Source: GWE2-51-13 sp041736705 | GTDB lineage: Bacteria > Bacillota_I > Bacilli_A > Erysipelotrichales > Erysipelotrichaceae | Assembly: GCA_041736705.1 (NCBI GenBank) | Contig: JBGSTC010000030.1 | Coordinates: forward strand, 1-43,752 | Length of the DNA: 43,752 nucleotides | Direction: 5' to 3' | In this document: positions 33,779-42,198 of the stretch, piece after piece | Layout of the letters: every line of letters starts with the position of its first letter | How positions within the stretch are numbered: the stretch's first letter is position 1 | The notes under the pieces: model-generated | Database searches by the model: none | What the model saw: the letters and a program-made list of their open reading frames with translations, nothing else | What the model was told of the DNA's origin: nothing | Program-made: the position numbers and the translations under genes

Positions 33779-34972
33779 ATGGATCCACTTCGCATCACCA
33801 AAGAACAGGCAAGACGCTTCATCCTGTTGAAACAGGGCTTACTAGGAAAGAAGAGATTTGCATCCAAAGAAGGGGTACTCGAGTATATCCGGCAGGCGGG
33901 ATGCATCCAGTACGATCCCATCGATGTTTGCGGGAAAAACGCCGAACTCGTCCTTCAATCCCGTGTGGAAGGATTCAAGAAATCCGACCTGGACGAGCTT
34001 CTCTATCATGATCGCAAACTGGTCGACCACTTTGATAAAGTGATGTCGATTATTCCGCTTGAAGACTGGCCGGCGTTCACCCGTATCCGTGCCCGTCATC
34101 AGGAATATGGCAGAAGCCGCGAAATCGTGCAAGAACACAAAGAAGACATCTTGAACGTTATAAGATCTAACGGTCCGGTGTGTTCACGCGATTTGGACAA
34201 GACGCAGAAAGTGGATTGGTACTGGTCGGATACGAATTTGGGCAGAGCCGCATTGGAATCGATGTATTTCGACGGGGATCTCATCATCCATCATCGCAAG
34301 AATACGATGAAATACTACGACTTGATCGAACGTCATTTCCCCCACGAGTTGATTTCAGCCACCGATCCTTTTGAGAGTGATCTTGCCTTCACGAAGTGGC
34401 GCATCCTGCGCCGCATTTCATCCGTCGGTTTCCTGTGGAATCAAGGCTCCGACGCGTTTATCTACATGCAGCTTTCTTCTGCGACACGTACCCAAGCCTT
34501 CCATCAACTCGCCCACGAGGGATTCCTGAGCACCTTCCACATCGAAGGGCGCAAGGAATTGTTTTACTATCTCACCATGGACTCCGAGATTCTTGAACTT
34601 GCCCTCACCGAGGAGAAATTCAGTCCCCGCACTGAATTTCTCGCGCCTCTAGACAACATGTTATGGGATCGCAAATTGATCGCCTTCCTCTTCGACTTCA
34701 AATACACTTGGGAAATCTACACCCCGGAAGTCAAGCGGGTCTATGGCTATTATGTCCTCCCCATCCTCCATGACCAAGCCATCATCGGAAGGATCGAAGT
34801 CCTCAACGATAAAAAGATGAAAACACTTGTGGTGAAGAATGTTTGGTTGGAAAATGGAGTTAAGGATACCAAGAAACTTCTTAAAGACCTGACCACGGCC
34901 TTGATCCGCTTCCAACGCTTCAACGCCATGGAATTCCTGGACTTTAGCGAAGAAACCATCCATAAGGAGTAG
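33779..34972 (+). CDS. YcaQ/AlkZ-like winged-helix DNA-repair protein
   Basis: The 397-aa protein resembles the YcaQ (DUF1006, HTH_42) family of DNA glycosylases that act on alkylated bases or interstrand crosslinks. Near residue 44 it carries CIQYDPID, which contains the Q-Y-D form of the catalytic QxD/QxQ motif. This is followed by a pattern of winged-helix segments and the conserved PLDNMLWDRKLIAFLFDF near the end. The length fits the family. A TTG at 33770, overlapping the preceding stop, is an alternative start; ATG at 33779 gives the usual N-terminus. It follows the cyclase gene closely and precedes the gene at 34976 by three bases. Confidence 0.82.
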   Translation: MDPLRITKEQARRFILLKQGLLGKKRFASKEGVLEYIRQAGCIQYDPIDVCGKNAELVLQSRVEGFKKSDLDELLYHDRKLVDHFDKVMSIIPLEDWPAFTRIRARHQEYGRSREIVQEHKEDILNVIRSNGPVCSRDLDKTQKVDWYWSDTNLGRAALESMYFDGDLIIHHRKNTMKYYDLIERHFPHELISATDPFESDLAFTKWRILRRISSVGFLWNQGSDAFIYMQLSSATRTQAFHQLAHEGFLSTFHIEGRKELFYYLTMDSEILELALTEEKFSPRTEFLAPLDNMLWDRKLIAFLFDFKYTWEIYTPEVKRVYGYYVLPILHDQAIIGRIEVLNDKKMKTLVVKNVWLENGVKDTKKLLKDLTTALIRFQRFNAMEFLDFSEETIHKE

Positions 34973-34975
34973 GCA

Positions 34976-35974
34976 ATGGAAACGCACGCCTTGATCGAAC
35001 ATTTCAAATCCAGAGGCAGAAGCGATGAGGAAATCACGGAGATTTTACGCGATGTGAAGGAACTGGAAGACTTCATCCACGGTCATAACATCGAACTCAA
35101 TAATCTGTCCGTCCCTCTTCTTCGTACCTTCATCGCGAAGCTCATCCAGGAAGAACGCAACACCATGGACCGTCTCGTCCATCTGATGCGCTATTTCACC
35201 GCGACCCGTCAATATGACCTTTATATCTACTTCACCTCGCTGGTGAACTCCCCGGGCGTCATCGACCAGATCGTTCAGCGACTCGACCCAGAGACCAAGA
35301 TCGATCTCGACTTCCCACCCTTGGGTAGTGATATATCAGAGATGCCTCTTGCCACGGCACATTTCATGGATCAACTGAGTTCATCGATGGATCGCAGTCA
35401 TCTGCGTAAAGCATTGGCTGGAAACAACCATGAAATACCCAAAGAAGCTTTCGCAAAAGAAAAGGAAATCTTCGATCAAACCGATTCCCTGGATGAGTAT
35501 CTCGTCGGATTGAATCAACGTGGTATCGCAACCCTACAGAAACATGCGGACACCGGCCTCATCTGGTTTGAACAAATCATCACCCAGGAAGTGGTGGACT
35601 ATGTGAAAACCAATCCTGAAATCATGTCGGCCACACGGGTCGGAAACAAACTCTACACCGCCAAGATCCCCTTCGATACCGTCAACTTCCTCAAAGCAAC
35701 CGACCTGGATACCAAACGATTCTACGCCTGTCACTGTCCTTTCGTGCGAACCTCGCTTCTCACCCAACATCCCAAAGTGGACAAGGATTGGTGCTACTGC
35801 AGCGCAGGTTTCGGTAAGTTCCTCTATGAAGTCCTCTTCGAAGAAGAACTCGATGTTGAAGTCCTTGAGACCCCTCTCTCCGGATCCACCCTCTGCCGTT
35901 TCTCGATTACGATCCCACAACGGATCATGGCGCTCAAAACGCCCAAGGTAAACTATGAAAACGATCGTTATTGA
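34976..35974 (+). CDS. Unknown 332-aa protein with conserved cysteine clusters
   Basis: I do not firmly recognise this protein; it could belong to a DUF6144-like group. There is no signal peptide or membrane helix. The N-terminal 100 residues are helical and charged. The C-terminal half holds a likely metal- or redox-active region with YACHCPFVR and, some 25 residues later, DWCYCSAGFGKFLYE. The rest is mixed alpha/beta. AAGGAGTAGGC precedes the ATG three bases after the YcaQ-like gene. The downstream DUF2703 gene overlaps its 3' end by 20 bases, so the two cysteine-bearing proteins are translationally coupled and likely work together. Confidence 0.75.
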   Translation: METHALIEHFKSRGRSDEEITEILRDVKELEDFIHGHNIELNNLSVPLLRTFIAKLIQEERNTMDRLVHLMRYFTATRQYDLYIYFTSLVNSPGVIDQIVQRLDPETKIDLDFPPLGSDISEMPLATAHFMDQLSSSMDRSHLRKALAGNNHEIPKEAFAKEKEIFDQTDSLDEYLVGLNQRGIATLQKHADTGLIWFEQIITQEVVDYVKTNPEIMSATRVGNKLYTAKIPFDTVNFLKATDLDTKRFYACHCPFVRTSLLTQHPKVDKDWCYCSAGFGKFLYEVLFEEELDVEVLETPLSGSTLCRFSITIPQRIMALKTPKVNYENDRY

Positions 35975-36410
35975 TTTCCTCTATCTCGACCTGAACACTT
36001 GCGAGAGATGCATGGGGACCGAACAAGTCCTTGAGAATGTCATTGCGGACATCATCCCTGAACTTAACGAAAGGAACTATTCGATCTCCCTTAAGAAAAC
36101 GAAAATCGACTCCATCGAAGTCGCGTTCCAATATCATTTCGTCAGTTCTCCGACCATCCGTGTCAACGGCATCGACATCCTGGGCGAAGTGAAAGAGAAC
36201 ATCTGCGAATCCTGTGGAGCGATCTGTGGCACTGAAACGCTTTGTCGGGTATTCGAGTACGAAGGCAACTTCTACAACGAACCTCCCTATGGCTTATTGA
36301 AGGAAGGGATCCTGAAGGTGATCAATGGTTCCATGAGTAAAGAGAAGAAGAGTACGTATCAGATACCGGGGAACATAAACAACTTCTTACATAAATCACA
36401 GAAAAGCTAG
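35955..36410 (+). CDS. DUF2703 family protein
   Basis: This 151-aa cytosolic protein matches DUF2703, a thioredoxin-like family seen near metal or arsenic handling genes. The N-terminal motif LDLNTCERCMGT (Cys16, Cys19) resembles a redox or metal site. A second cluster, NICESCGAICGTETLC, follows SSPTIRVNGIDI. The PPYGLLKEGIL block near residue 112 is also typical. The precise role is unknown. AAGG six bases before ATG is a weak ribosome binding site, fitting translation coupled to the overlapping upstream gene. It ends the unit that began with the cyclase. Confidence 0.82.
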   Translation: MKTIVIDFLYLDLNTCERCMGTEQVLENVIADIIPELNERNYSISLKKTKIDSIEVAFQYHFVSSPTIRVNGIDILGEVKENICESCGAICGTETLCRVFEYEGNFYNEPPYGLLKEGILKVINGSMSKEKKSTYQIPGNINNFLHKSQKS

Positions 36411-36413
36411 AAT

Positions 36414-36435
36414 AAAAGGCGAGAAATCGCTTTTT
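36414..36435 (+). terminator. Rho-independent terminator
   Basis: AAAAGGCGA, loop GAAA, TCGCTTTTT. It ends the cyclase-YcaQ-DUF2703 unit. Base composition turns AT-rich from here on. Confidence 0.8.
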
Positions 36436-36519
36436 ATTTCATAAAATTGCCATTTGCGAATATCCTCTTGTTTTACATTGGGGGGATTTGTTAACATAGA
36501 GACACTGAGGGGAAAAAAC

Positions 36520-36876
36520 ATGAGAAAATCGAGAATTCTACTTATTAACAGTATTTTAGGTTCGTTGTATTTCCTATTATTTCTTGCAGCTCAAAATGCT
36601 ATGAGAAGCATGGATTTTGAGGGGAATGCAAAGTTAGGAGCAGCTTTAGTATCGCTTCTGATGGGACCACACCTATTCATTGTATTCTTAGCAGTTCTTT
36701 TTGGATGGTTGGGTTATTTTTTGAAGAGATCAGGATTTGCCTTAACATCAGCGATACTTTACTGTGTTGCTGCAGGACTTTTCTTTCCTTTAGCTCCATT
36801 CCTAATTCCGATGATTATTCTTGGGTTCATAGCTTATAGCTATATAAAGAAAGCACTAGCTGCAGAAATCGCTTGA
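36520..36876 (+). CDS. Small four-helix membrane protein
   Basis: This 118-aa protein of unknown function has four predicted membrane helices at about 7-25, 38-62, 70-88 and 90-110, with a short charged N-terminus (MRKSRI). The ATG at 36520 is preceded by GAGGGGAAAAAAC. The gene uses more AT-rich codons than genes to the left and lies at the border of the AT-rich island. A terminator follows, so it is monocistronic. It could be a lipid-associated or stress membrane protein; nothing in sequence decides this. Confidence 0.7.
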   Translation: MRKSRILLINSILGSLYFLLFLAAQNAMRSMDFEGNAKLGAALVSLLMGPHLFIVFLAVLFGWLGYFLKRSGFALTSAILYCVAAGLFFPLAPFLIPMIILGFIAYSYIKKALAAEIA

Positions 36877-36912
36877 GTCTATAATCACTCCTGTACATTT
36901 TATGAATCAATT

Positions 36913-36943
36913 ACCATGGAGATCTTGCTTCATGGTTTTTATT
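36913..36943 (+). terminator. Rho-independent terminator
   Basis: ACCATG at 36913-36918 pairs with CATGGT at 36931-36936, followed by TTTTATT. It separates the small membrane protein from the helicase gene. A weak promoter for the latter (TTGCTT 36926-36931, TACACT 36949-36954) overlaps its right arm. Confidence 0.7.
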
Positions 36944-36975
36944 GTTCTACACTAAGCATATTGGGGGTAGAATGA

Positions 36976-39804
36976 ATGGAAAATCTATTACTATACAGAC
37001 TTAAGCATGAGTTAATAACAAACGATAGCTCAAATACTATGTATGACGAACTGACGAGTTCATTATCAGGATGTAAATCCTTTCTGTTCAATGTTGCATT
37101 CATTAGTTACAGCGGTCTTCAACTTCTACTCCGGGCATTGTCTCAATGTGAACTTAGAAACACTACCGGGAGAATAATTACTTCAGACTATCTTAACTTT
37201 ACGGATACAAAGTCTCTGAGAAAGCTTAAGGAATTCAACAAAATTGAAACCAAGATTTTCATTGCGAAGCAAGATAAGGGATTTCACTCAAAGGCATATA
37301 TATTCGAATATGAGAAGCATTACAAAATCATTATTGGATCGACAAATATAACACAAAGTGCTCTAAAGACGAATATTGAGTGGAATGTAAAGATAGTCAC
37401 CAAAAGAAATCATCCATTCACAGTTAAGGTAATCCATGAGTTTGAGGAGCTTTGGGGTAAGACACAGGTAATTGATGATCGGTTTCTTGAAGAGTATGAA
37501 AAGCTTATTGAGATGTTGAGAGAAGCCAACGAAAAAGAAACCGAAATTTTTTATCAAGATCATACAGTAATCGCGAATACAATGCAGAACAAAGGAATGT
37601 ATAACCTGAACTGGCTAAGGGAACGTGGGGAAACCAAGGCGCTCGTAATTGCTGCGACCGCGACTGGGAAAACCTATATGTCGGCATTCGATGTCAAACA
37701 ATATCAACCCAAAAGAGTTTTGTTCATTGTACATAGAGAGAATATTTTAGTAAAGGCTGAAGAATCCTTCAAGAGAGTTTTAGGAGCTAGAATAAATACA
37801 GGATTCCTAACAGGCAATAGAGATGAGAGGGATGCAAAATATGTTTTTGCTACGATTCAAACACTTAAGAATCATTATAGTGAATATAGCAGAGACGACT
37901 TTGACTATATCATTGTAGATGAAGCACACCATGTTTGCGCCCCTACATATGAGAATGTAATGAAATATTTCGAACCCAAATTTCTGTTGGGAATGACCGC
38001 AACTCCAGAGCGAATGGATGGAGTAAATTTGTTTGATGTTTTCGATAATAATATTGCACTTGAAATCCGATTGCGTGAAGCGATGGAGTCTGATTTGGTT
38101 GTACCTTTTCACTATTTTGGTATTACAGAAATTGATGAAGTGGATTTGAGTAATTTAGATCCAAGGGATGAGAATGACCTGGTTAGTCGTCTATGTATAA
38201 ACGAGAGAGTAGACTATATTATAGAAAAAATGAATTATTATGGTCATGATGGAAAGAAATGCAAGACTCTAGGGTTTTGTCAAAATGTTCGACATGCGAG
38301 ATTCATGGAAGAGCAGTTTAATCTTCGAAGCATTCGAAGTATAAGTATAACAGGTGAAAATTCCATTCTTGAAAGAGAGAACGCGATAAGAGATCTTGAG
38401 GATGATAATAATCCTCTAGAAGTTATCTTCACTGTAGATGTATTCAATGAAGGTATAGATATTCCATCAGTCAATAACGTTCTTATGTTGCGCCCGACGA
38501 ATTCAGCCATCGTTTTTATACAACAACTTGGTCGTGGGATGAGAAAACACAAAAACAAGGAGTATTTGACAGTGCTTGACTTCATTGGTAACTATAATAG
38601 AGCGTTTCTAGTTGCGATCGCTCTTAATGGCAGTAGATACTATGACAAAGACGGACTTATGATTGCTGTAAAAAACGATTTTAGTGATATTCCTGGCCCA
38701 ACATATATCCAAATGGATTCAATCGCAAAGGATCGTATATTAAGGCAACTCGAGGCAGAAAACTTTAATGCGATGGAGCATCTTAAAAACGAGTATAACT
38801 CATTCAAGATTCAAATTGGGAGAGAACCTATCTATCTTTCTGATTATGAAGCATATGATGGAGCGCCTGACCCATTAAGATTTATAAACAAAAAGGGATC
38901 ATATTATGAGTTTGTTTGCGGAATGATTGGCAATGATGAATCATACAAAGCCCATTTGGAGAATCTAGATTTCGTTAAGATTTTACGTCAAATATCTGAC
39001 TTTCTTCCATTAAAAAGACCACATGAATTTGTGTTATTGAAATCAATTTTAGAAGGACAGATAGAAATGAATGAAATTTATTCTAGATTAAGTAGCGTAA
39101 TCGAAGTAGTTAATGTTGAAACGTGCGCACACGCCATCAGCAATCTTGATCTTGAGTATAAAGATGATGCTCAACGATCGAGGATCATAAAGATGATTGA
39201 GAAAAACGATATCACAATTAGAGCTTCAAACACTCTAGCGATTCTTCTGAATGATGTTGCTAAAAAAACAATTCTGAACGATGTAATCCAATACGGATTG
39301 CTAAGGTATTATCGAGAATTTGGTTCAATTGATTATGGTGCACCATTCTTTAAACTATATTATCCATATCAAATGGTGGATATCGCATTGCTGTCAAACT
39401 ATGAGAAATCACATTCCTCTTATCGTGGTTCTGGTTTGCTGACGAATGGAAATCATTATTTTCTGTTCATAGATTTGCATAAGGAAGATAATACACCGGC
39501 TTCCATTTTCTATAAAGACAAGTTACTTGATGATTCTCATTTTCAATGGCAAACACCAAATAGCACTAAGCAAGACTCTGAAAGAGGCAAGAATATTGTA
39601 TTTAATGTAGAGAGAGGCATACATCTACATTTATTTATCAGAAAGTTCAAAAAAGTTGATGGAATCTCACAACCATATATCTATCTAGGTGAGGCGGAAT
39701 CGGTTAGTGCTGAAAGTGATAAACCAATCACGGTTCAGATGAGACTAGTAAATCAATTACCAAAAGCACTATTTGAAGAATTGACAACAAAGATTGCTAT
39801 ATAA
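36976..39804 (+). CDS. PLD nuclease-SF2 helicase-DUF3427 protein
   Basis: The 942-aa protein has four parts. Residues about 1-175 form a phospholipase-D-like domain with a single HKD half-site: His104-x-Lys106 and Asn124 in GSTN. Residues about 205-380 are the first RecA-like helicase lobe, with Walker A ATATGKT near 227-233, DEAH at 315-318 and MTATPE near 340. Residues about 400-560 are the second lobe, ending in QQLGRGMR. The last 300 residues match the DUF3427 type. A single HKD site suggests dimerisation for nuclease activity. Such proteins occur in mobile and defence contexts. The gene is AT-rich unlike its left neighbours. ATG at 36976 follows TTGGGGGTAG. Confidence 0.88.
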   Translation: MENLLLYRLKHELITNDSSNTMYDELTSSLSGCKSFLFNVAFISYSGLQLLLRALSQCELRNTTGRIITSDYLNFTDTKSLRKLKEFNKIETKIFIAKQDKGFHSKAYIFEYEKHYKIIIGSTNITQSALKTNIEWNVKIVTKRNHPFTVKVIHEFEELWGKTQVIDDRFLEEYEKLIEMLREANEKETEIFYQDHTVIANTMQNKGMYNLNWLRERGETKALVIAATATGKTYMSAFDVKQYQPKRVLFIVHRENILVKAEESFKRVLGARINTGFLTGNRDERDAKYVFATIQTLKNHYSEYSRDDFDYIIVDEAHHVCAPTYENVMKYFEPKFLLGMTATPERMDGVNLFDVFDNNIALEIRLREAMESDLVVPFHYFGITEIDEVDLSNLDPRDENDLVSRLCINERVDYIIEKMNYYGHDGKKCKTLGFCQNVRHARFMEEQFNLRSIRSISITGENSILERENAIRDLEDDNNPLEVIFTVDVFNEGIDIPSVNNVLMLRPTNSAIVFIQQLGRGMRKHKNKEYLTVLDFIGNYNRAFLVAIALNGSRYYDKDGLMIAVKNDFSDIPGPTYIQMDSIAKDRILRQLEAENFNAMEHLKNEYNSFKIQIGREPIYLSDYEAYDGAPDPLRFINKKGSYYEFVCGMIGNDESYKAHLENLDFVKILRQISDFLPLKRPHEFVLLKSILEGQIEMNEIYSRLSSVIEVVNVETCAHAISNLDLEYKDDAQRSRIIKMIEKNDITIRASNTLAILLNDVAKKTILNDVIQYGLLRYYREFGSIDYGAPFFKLYYPYQMVDIALLSNYEKSHSSYRGSGLLTNGNHYFLFIDLHKEDNTPASIFYKDKLLDDSHFQWQTPNSTKQDSERGKNIVFNVERGIHLHLFIRKFKKVDGISQPYIYLGEAESVSAESDKPITVQMRLVNQLPKALFEELTTKIAI

Positions 39805-39807
39805 ATG

Positions 39808-39830
39808 AAAAGGGCATTAGCCCTTTTTCT
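39808..39830. terminator. Bidirectional terminator between helicase and Nudix genes
   Basis: AAAAGGGC at 39808-39815 pairs with GCCCTTTT at 39820-39827, loop ATTA, with T-runs on both strands. The Nudix stop codon (39817-39819) lies inside its loop. Confidence 0.85.
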
Positions 39831-40206
39831 TTAGCAGTTCTTCTACGACCTCTACATCTGCCGGAATCCATTTCATACTTGATAAGTCATCAAATCGAAC
39901 AAAGCGAACTTCGCTATGTTCGAGATTTTCAAATTGCGGTTGTAGTGCAGTGCATAGATAACAATGCATGGTTAGGTGAAAGCTGGGATATTGGTACTTA
40001 ATCGTAATGAAGAATTGATCAACAGAAATTGGTAAATTAAGTTCTTCAAGGATTTCACGTTGCAGTGCTTGTTCATGAGTTTCGCCTGATTCGATTTTGC
40101 CACCAGGGAATTCCCACATACCGGCAAACTCGTCTTTTTGTCGTTGAGCAACAAGGACAGAATCTCCCTTAATAGTTAAAGCAGCGACTACTTCAATATG
40201 TTTCAT
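39817..40206 (-). CDS. MutT-like Nudix pyrophosphohydrolase
   Basis: This 129-aa protein carries the Nudix box from residue about 34: GGKIESGE, seven residues, then REILEEL. This fits GX5EX7REUXEEXGU except that Asn replaces the second Gly. Length and the opening VVAALTIKGDSVLVAQRQ match (deoxy)nucleoside triphosphate pyrophosphohydrolases of the MutT/NudG type. It probably removes damaged or modified nucleotides. The ATG at 40206 has AGGAG eight bases upstream; a GTG at 40215 is less likely. It is convergent with the helicase gene and shares its terminator. Confidence 0.88.
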   Translation of the reverse strand: MKHIEVVAALTIKGDSVLVAQRQKDEFAGMWEFPGGKIESGETHEQALQREILEELNLPISVDQFFITIKYQYPSFHLTMHCYLCTALQPQFENLEHSEVRFVRFDDLSSMKWIPADVEVVEELLKKKG

Positions 40207-40263
40207 GAGGTTCACTCCTACTCAATGAATGAATTCTACAATGGAAAATCAAATCATGAAAGA

Positions 40264-41016
40264 TCATTTATCAAACTTCTTCTTTAAGTTCTCAACATGG
40301 TTTCTTTTAAATTCTGCCGACTGTCGACATTGCCCCTCAAGAATTCTCTCAATGTCGTAGATTTCTTGTTCCATCAATACTTCTTTTCTTGTAGAAAGGT
40401 GTCTTTTAACAGTTGCAGCTAGAAGTTCTTGCTTAGTTAAACAAATTATGTCGTCTGAAGATTTCTTCTTTAGTTTTTGAATCTTGCACCGAACACTAAA
40501 TACGATATAGGAATGGAAAGTGTCCTCATTCGTATTCTTGATGAACGTCTTTAGTGACTCGATATGTCCGTAATTCTGACGAATCGGATTATAGAATTGG
40601 TTCTTTGTATTTCTGTTCAAGGTTGCCGTCCAGTTTTTCTGGAACTCATCACCGTAAATCCAACCACTATAATTTTTAACTTCGAAAACATAAATTCCAG
40701 TCTTGTGGAGTGCGATAAGGTCGACTTCCGTAGTGTTTCCATCAAGAGAGGGAAGATATACATTGGTAAAGATTGAACTAAAACCGAGATTTTTTATTTC
40801 ACAGTAGGTTATAAACTCACCAAACTCTCCATTGTTTCTTAATGTCTTGAAGATATGGTTTCCAGAAGCTTTTGTGTAACCGGAAGAGTAAAACAATCCG
40901 ATACTCGTCGCAACAAGCGCAAATCCAAGAAAAGCAATTGCCCCCTGCTTCAATAAAACGCCAGCAAGTAGTCCCAAAGCACCGTACCTAATTAGATCTT
41001 GAAGATATCTCCACAT
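40264..41016 (-). CDS. Membrane-anchored NERD-domain protein
   Basis: The 250-aa protein has two N-terminal membrane helices (about 10-28 and 28-45), then a NERD domain at about 60-180 with GEFGEFITY, a catalytic-type Asp/Glu in TEVDLIALHKTG and EVKNYSG. The E, D, ExK pattern is that of the PD-(D/E)xK nuclease superfamily. A charged helical C-terminus ends it. It should face the cytosol. AGGGGGAAAC precedes the ATG. It lies 57 bases upstream of the Nudix gene on the same strand and could be cotranscribed with it. Confidence 0.85.
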   Translation of the reverse strand: MWRYLQDLIRYGALGLLAGVLLKQGAIAFLGFALVATSIGLFYSSGYTKASGNHIFKTLRNNGEFGEFITYCEIKNLGFSSIFTNVYLPSLDGNTTEVDLIALHKTGIYVFEVKNYSGWIYGDEFQKNWTATLNRNTKNQFYNPIRQNYGHIESLKTFIKNTNEDTFHSYIVFSVRCKIQKLKKKSSDDIICLTKQELLAATVKRHLSTRKEVLMEQEIYDIERILEGQCRQSAEFKRNHVENLKKKFDK

Positions 41017-41037
41017 ATAGTTTCCCCCTGGTTTATG

Positions 41038-41067
41038 CTTATATCATATCTGAAACCTAAGGCGCAA
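41038..41067 (-). promoter_or_regulatory. Promoter of the NERD gene
   Basis: On the minus strand TTGCGC (41067-41062) is followed after 18 bases by extended -10 TGA-TATAAG (ending at 41038), 22 bases before the start codon. Confidence 0.6.
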
Positions 41068-41162
41068 GATAGCGCAAGTTTAACCACTGAAACTACTAGT
41101 CAGCCTACAAAAGGTTGAAAACAAGCGAACAAATTAAAAGTCATGGGGCTTGTATTAAGATA

Positions 41163-41171
41163 TGCTAAAAT
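41163..41171 (+). promoter_or_regulatory. Extended -10 of the SDR gene
   Basis: TGC-TAAAAT at 41163-41171, about 57 bases before the SDR start codon. No good -35 is seen, which an extended -10 can tolerate. Confidence 0.45.
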
Positions 41172-41227
41172 ATACTTAAGGGAACAGTCGTAAGATGAAT
41201 GTATGTACTGTTCAAAAGGAGTCCATC

Positions 41228-42115
41228 ATGAAACGCAGAATTCTAATCACAGGTGCAACAAGCGGTATCGGATTGGAAGTCGCCAAGGCGTTGGTGAATG
41301 AGGATGTACAGTTGATCTTGGGATGTCGTAACCTGAAGAAAGCGGATGAGATCTGGGGACAGGTCCGGCCGATCGGCGGGGCGAAGATCGAGATCTTTGA
41401 GTTGGATCTTTCTTCCTTTGAAAGCATCGACAAGTTCTCTTTGGAAGTCGAGAAGAGTGTTTCCGGATTGGATGTGTTGGTTAACAATGCCGGGCTGTAT
41501 ATGGATCATGCGAAGAAGACACATGAGGGGTTTGAGACGACGATCGGTGTGAACCATATCGGGTCGCATTACCTGACACACAAGATGATTCCGTTACTGC
41601 TGAAGGGAGAATCACCCCAGATTTTGAATGTGTGTTCAAAGGCAGCGTACTACGGGAAAGTCGTGAAACGCGATGATTTTTTCCAAAATCATCCTTTCGG
41701 GTTTAAGGCATATTCCACCTCGAAGTTGCTTCAGTTGATGGCGACGATGGAATTGGCGAAACAGTTGAAACCTGATGGAATCTCCGTGAATGCGATCCAT
41801 CCGGGAGGAGTGAACACAAACATCTTCCGTGGGGATACGTTGATCATGAAGATCGTTCGGAAGACGAACCAGAAGTTCACTATAAGCGCACAAGAAGCGG
41901 CGAAGTCGGTATTGACCTTCATCCAAGATGAGAAGAAGTGGAAGATTACCGGCGGATTCTTTGAGAAGGATGCGATCAAGATCAATGTGAATCCAAGACT
42001 GATCGATCCGGTGAGTTGCGAAGAATGGGTGAAGCGGACAGAAGATGCGATCTTGGCGAAGGCTTCACCAAAGAAACCGAAGCTGTTTAAATTAGGGGAG
42101 AGACCTGAAGTCTAA
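41228..42115 (+). CDS. Short-chain dehydrogenase/reductase
   Basis: This 295-aa NAD(P)-dependent oxidoreductase has the Rossmann glycine motif TGATSGIG (residues about 8-15), NNAG near 87, and catalytic YSTSK (Tyr-x3-Lys) near 160. It resembles retinol-dehydrogenase/protochlorophyllide-reductase-like SDRs, with a substrate-binding helix following the Tyr. The ATG at 41228 is set by AAAAGGAG; an in-frame start at 41195 has no such site. The downstream TetR gene lies 84 bases on, with a hairpin between. The substrate is unknown. Confidence 0.87.
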   Translation: MKRRILITGATSGIGLEVAKALVNEDVQLILGCRNLKKADEIWGQVRPIGGAKIEIFELDLSSFESIDKFSLEVEKSVSGLDVLVNNAGLYMDHAKKTHEGFETTIGVNHIGSHYLTHKMIPLLLKGESPQILNVCSKAAYYGKVVKRDDFFQNHPFGFKAYSTSKLLQLMATMELAKQLKPDGISVNAIHPGGVNTNIFRGDTLIMKIVRKTNQKFTISAQEAAKSVLTFIQDEKKWKITGGFFEKDAIKINVNPRLIDPVSCEEWVKRTEDAILAKASPKKPKLFKLGERPEV

Positions 42116-42120
42116 AGAAG

Positions 42121-42145
42121 ATGGGGTTTGGTTGACAAACCCCAT
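42121..42145. repeat. Perfect 10-bp inverted repeat over the tetR -35
   Basis: ATGGGGTTTG and CAAACCCCAT flank a five-base loop. It lies six bases after the SDR stop and includes the TTGACA of the next promoter. With no T-run it is a poor terminator, so it may be an operator or a stability hairpin for the SDR mRNA. Confidence 0.6.
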
Positions 42146-42187
42146 TGCTTGGCGCATAATATGAATAGTAAATGAAAATATTCATAT
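42132..42187 (+). promoter_or_regulatory. Promoter and operator of the TetR/hydrolase operon
   Basis: TTGACA at 42132-42137 and CATAAT at 42155-42160, spacing 17. Overlapping the -10, ATATGAAT (42159-42166) is inverted as ATTCATAT (42180-42187) with 13 bases between. This is the usual size and position of a TetR-family operator, so the regulator probably represses its own gene. Confidence 0.75.
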
Positions 42188-42198
42188 AAGAGGGAAAT

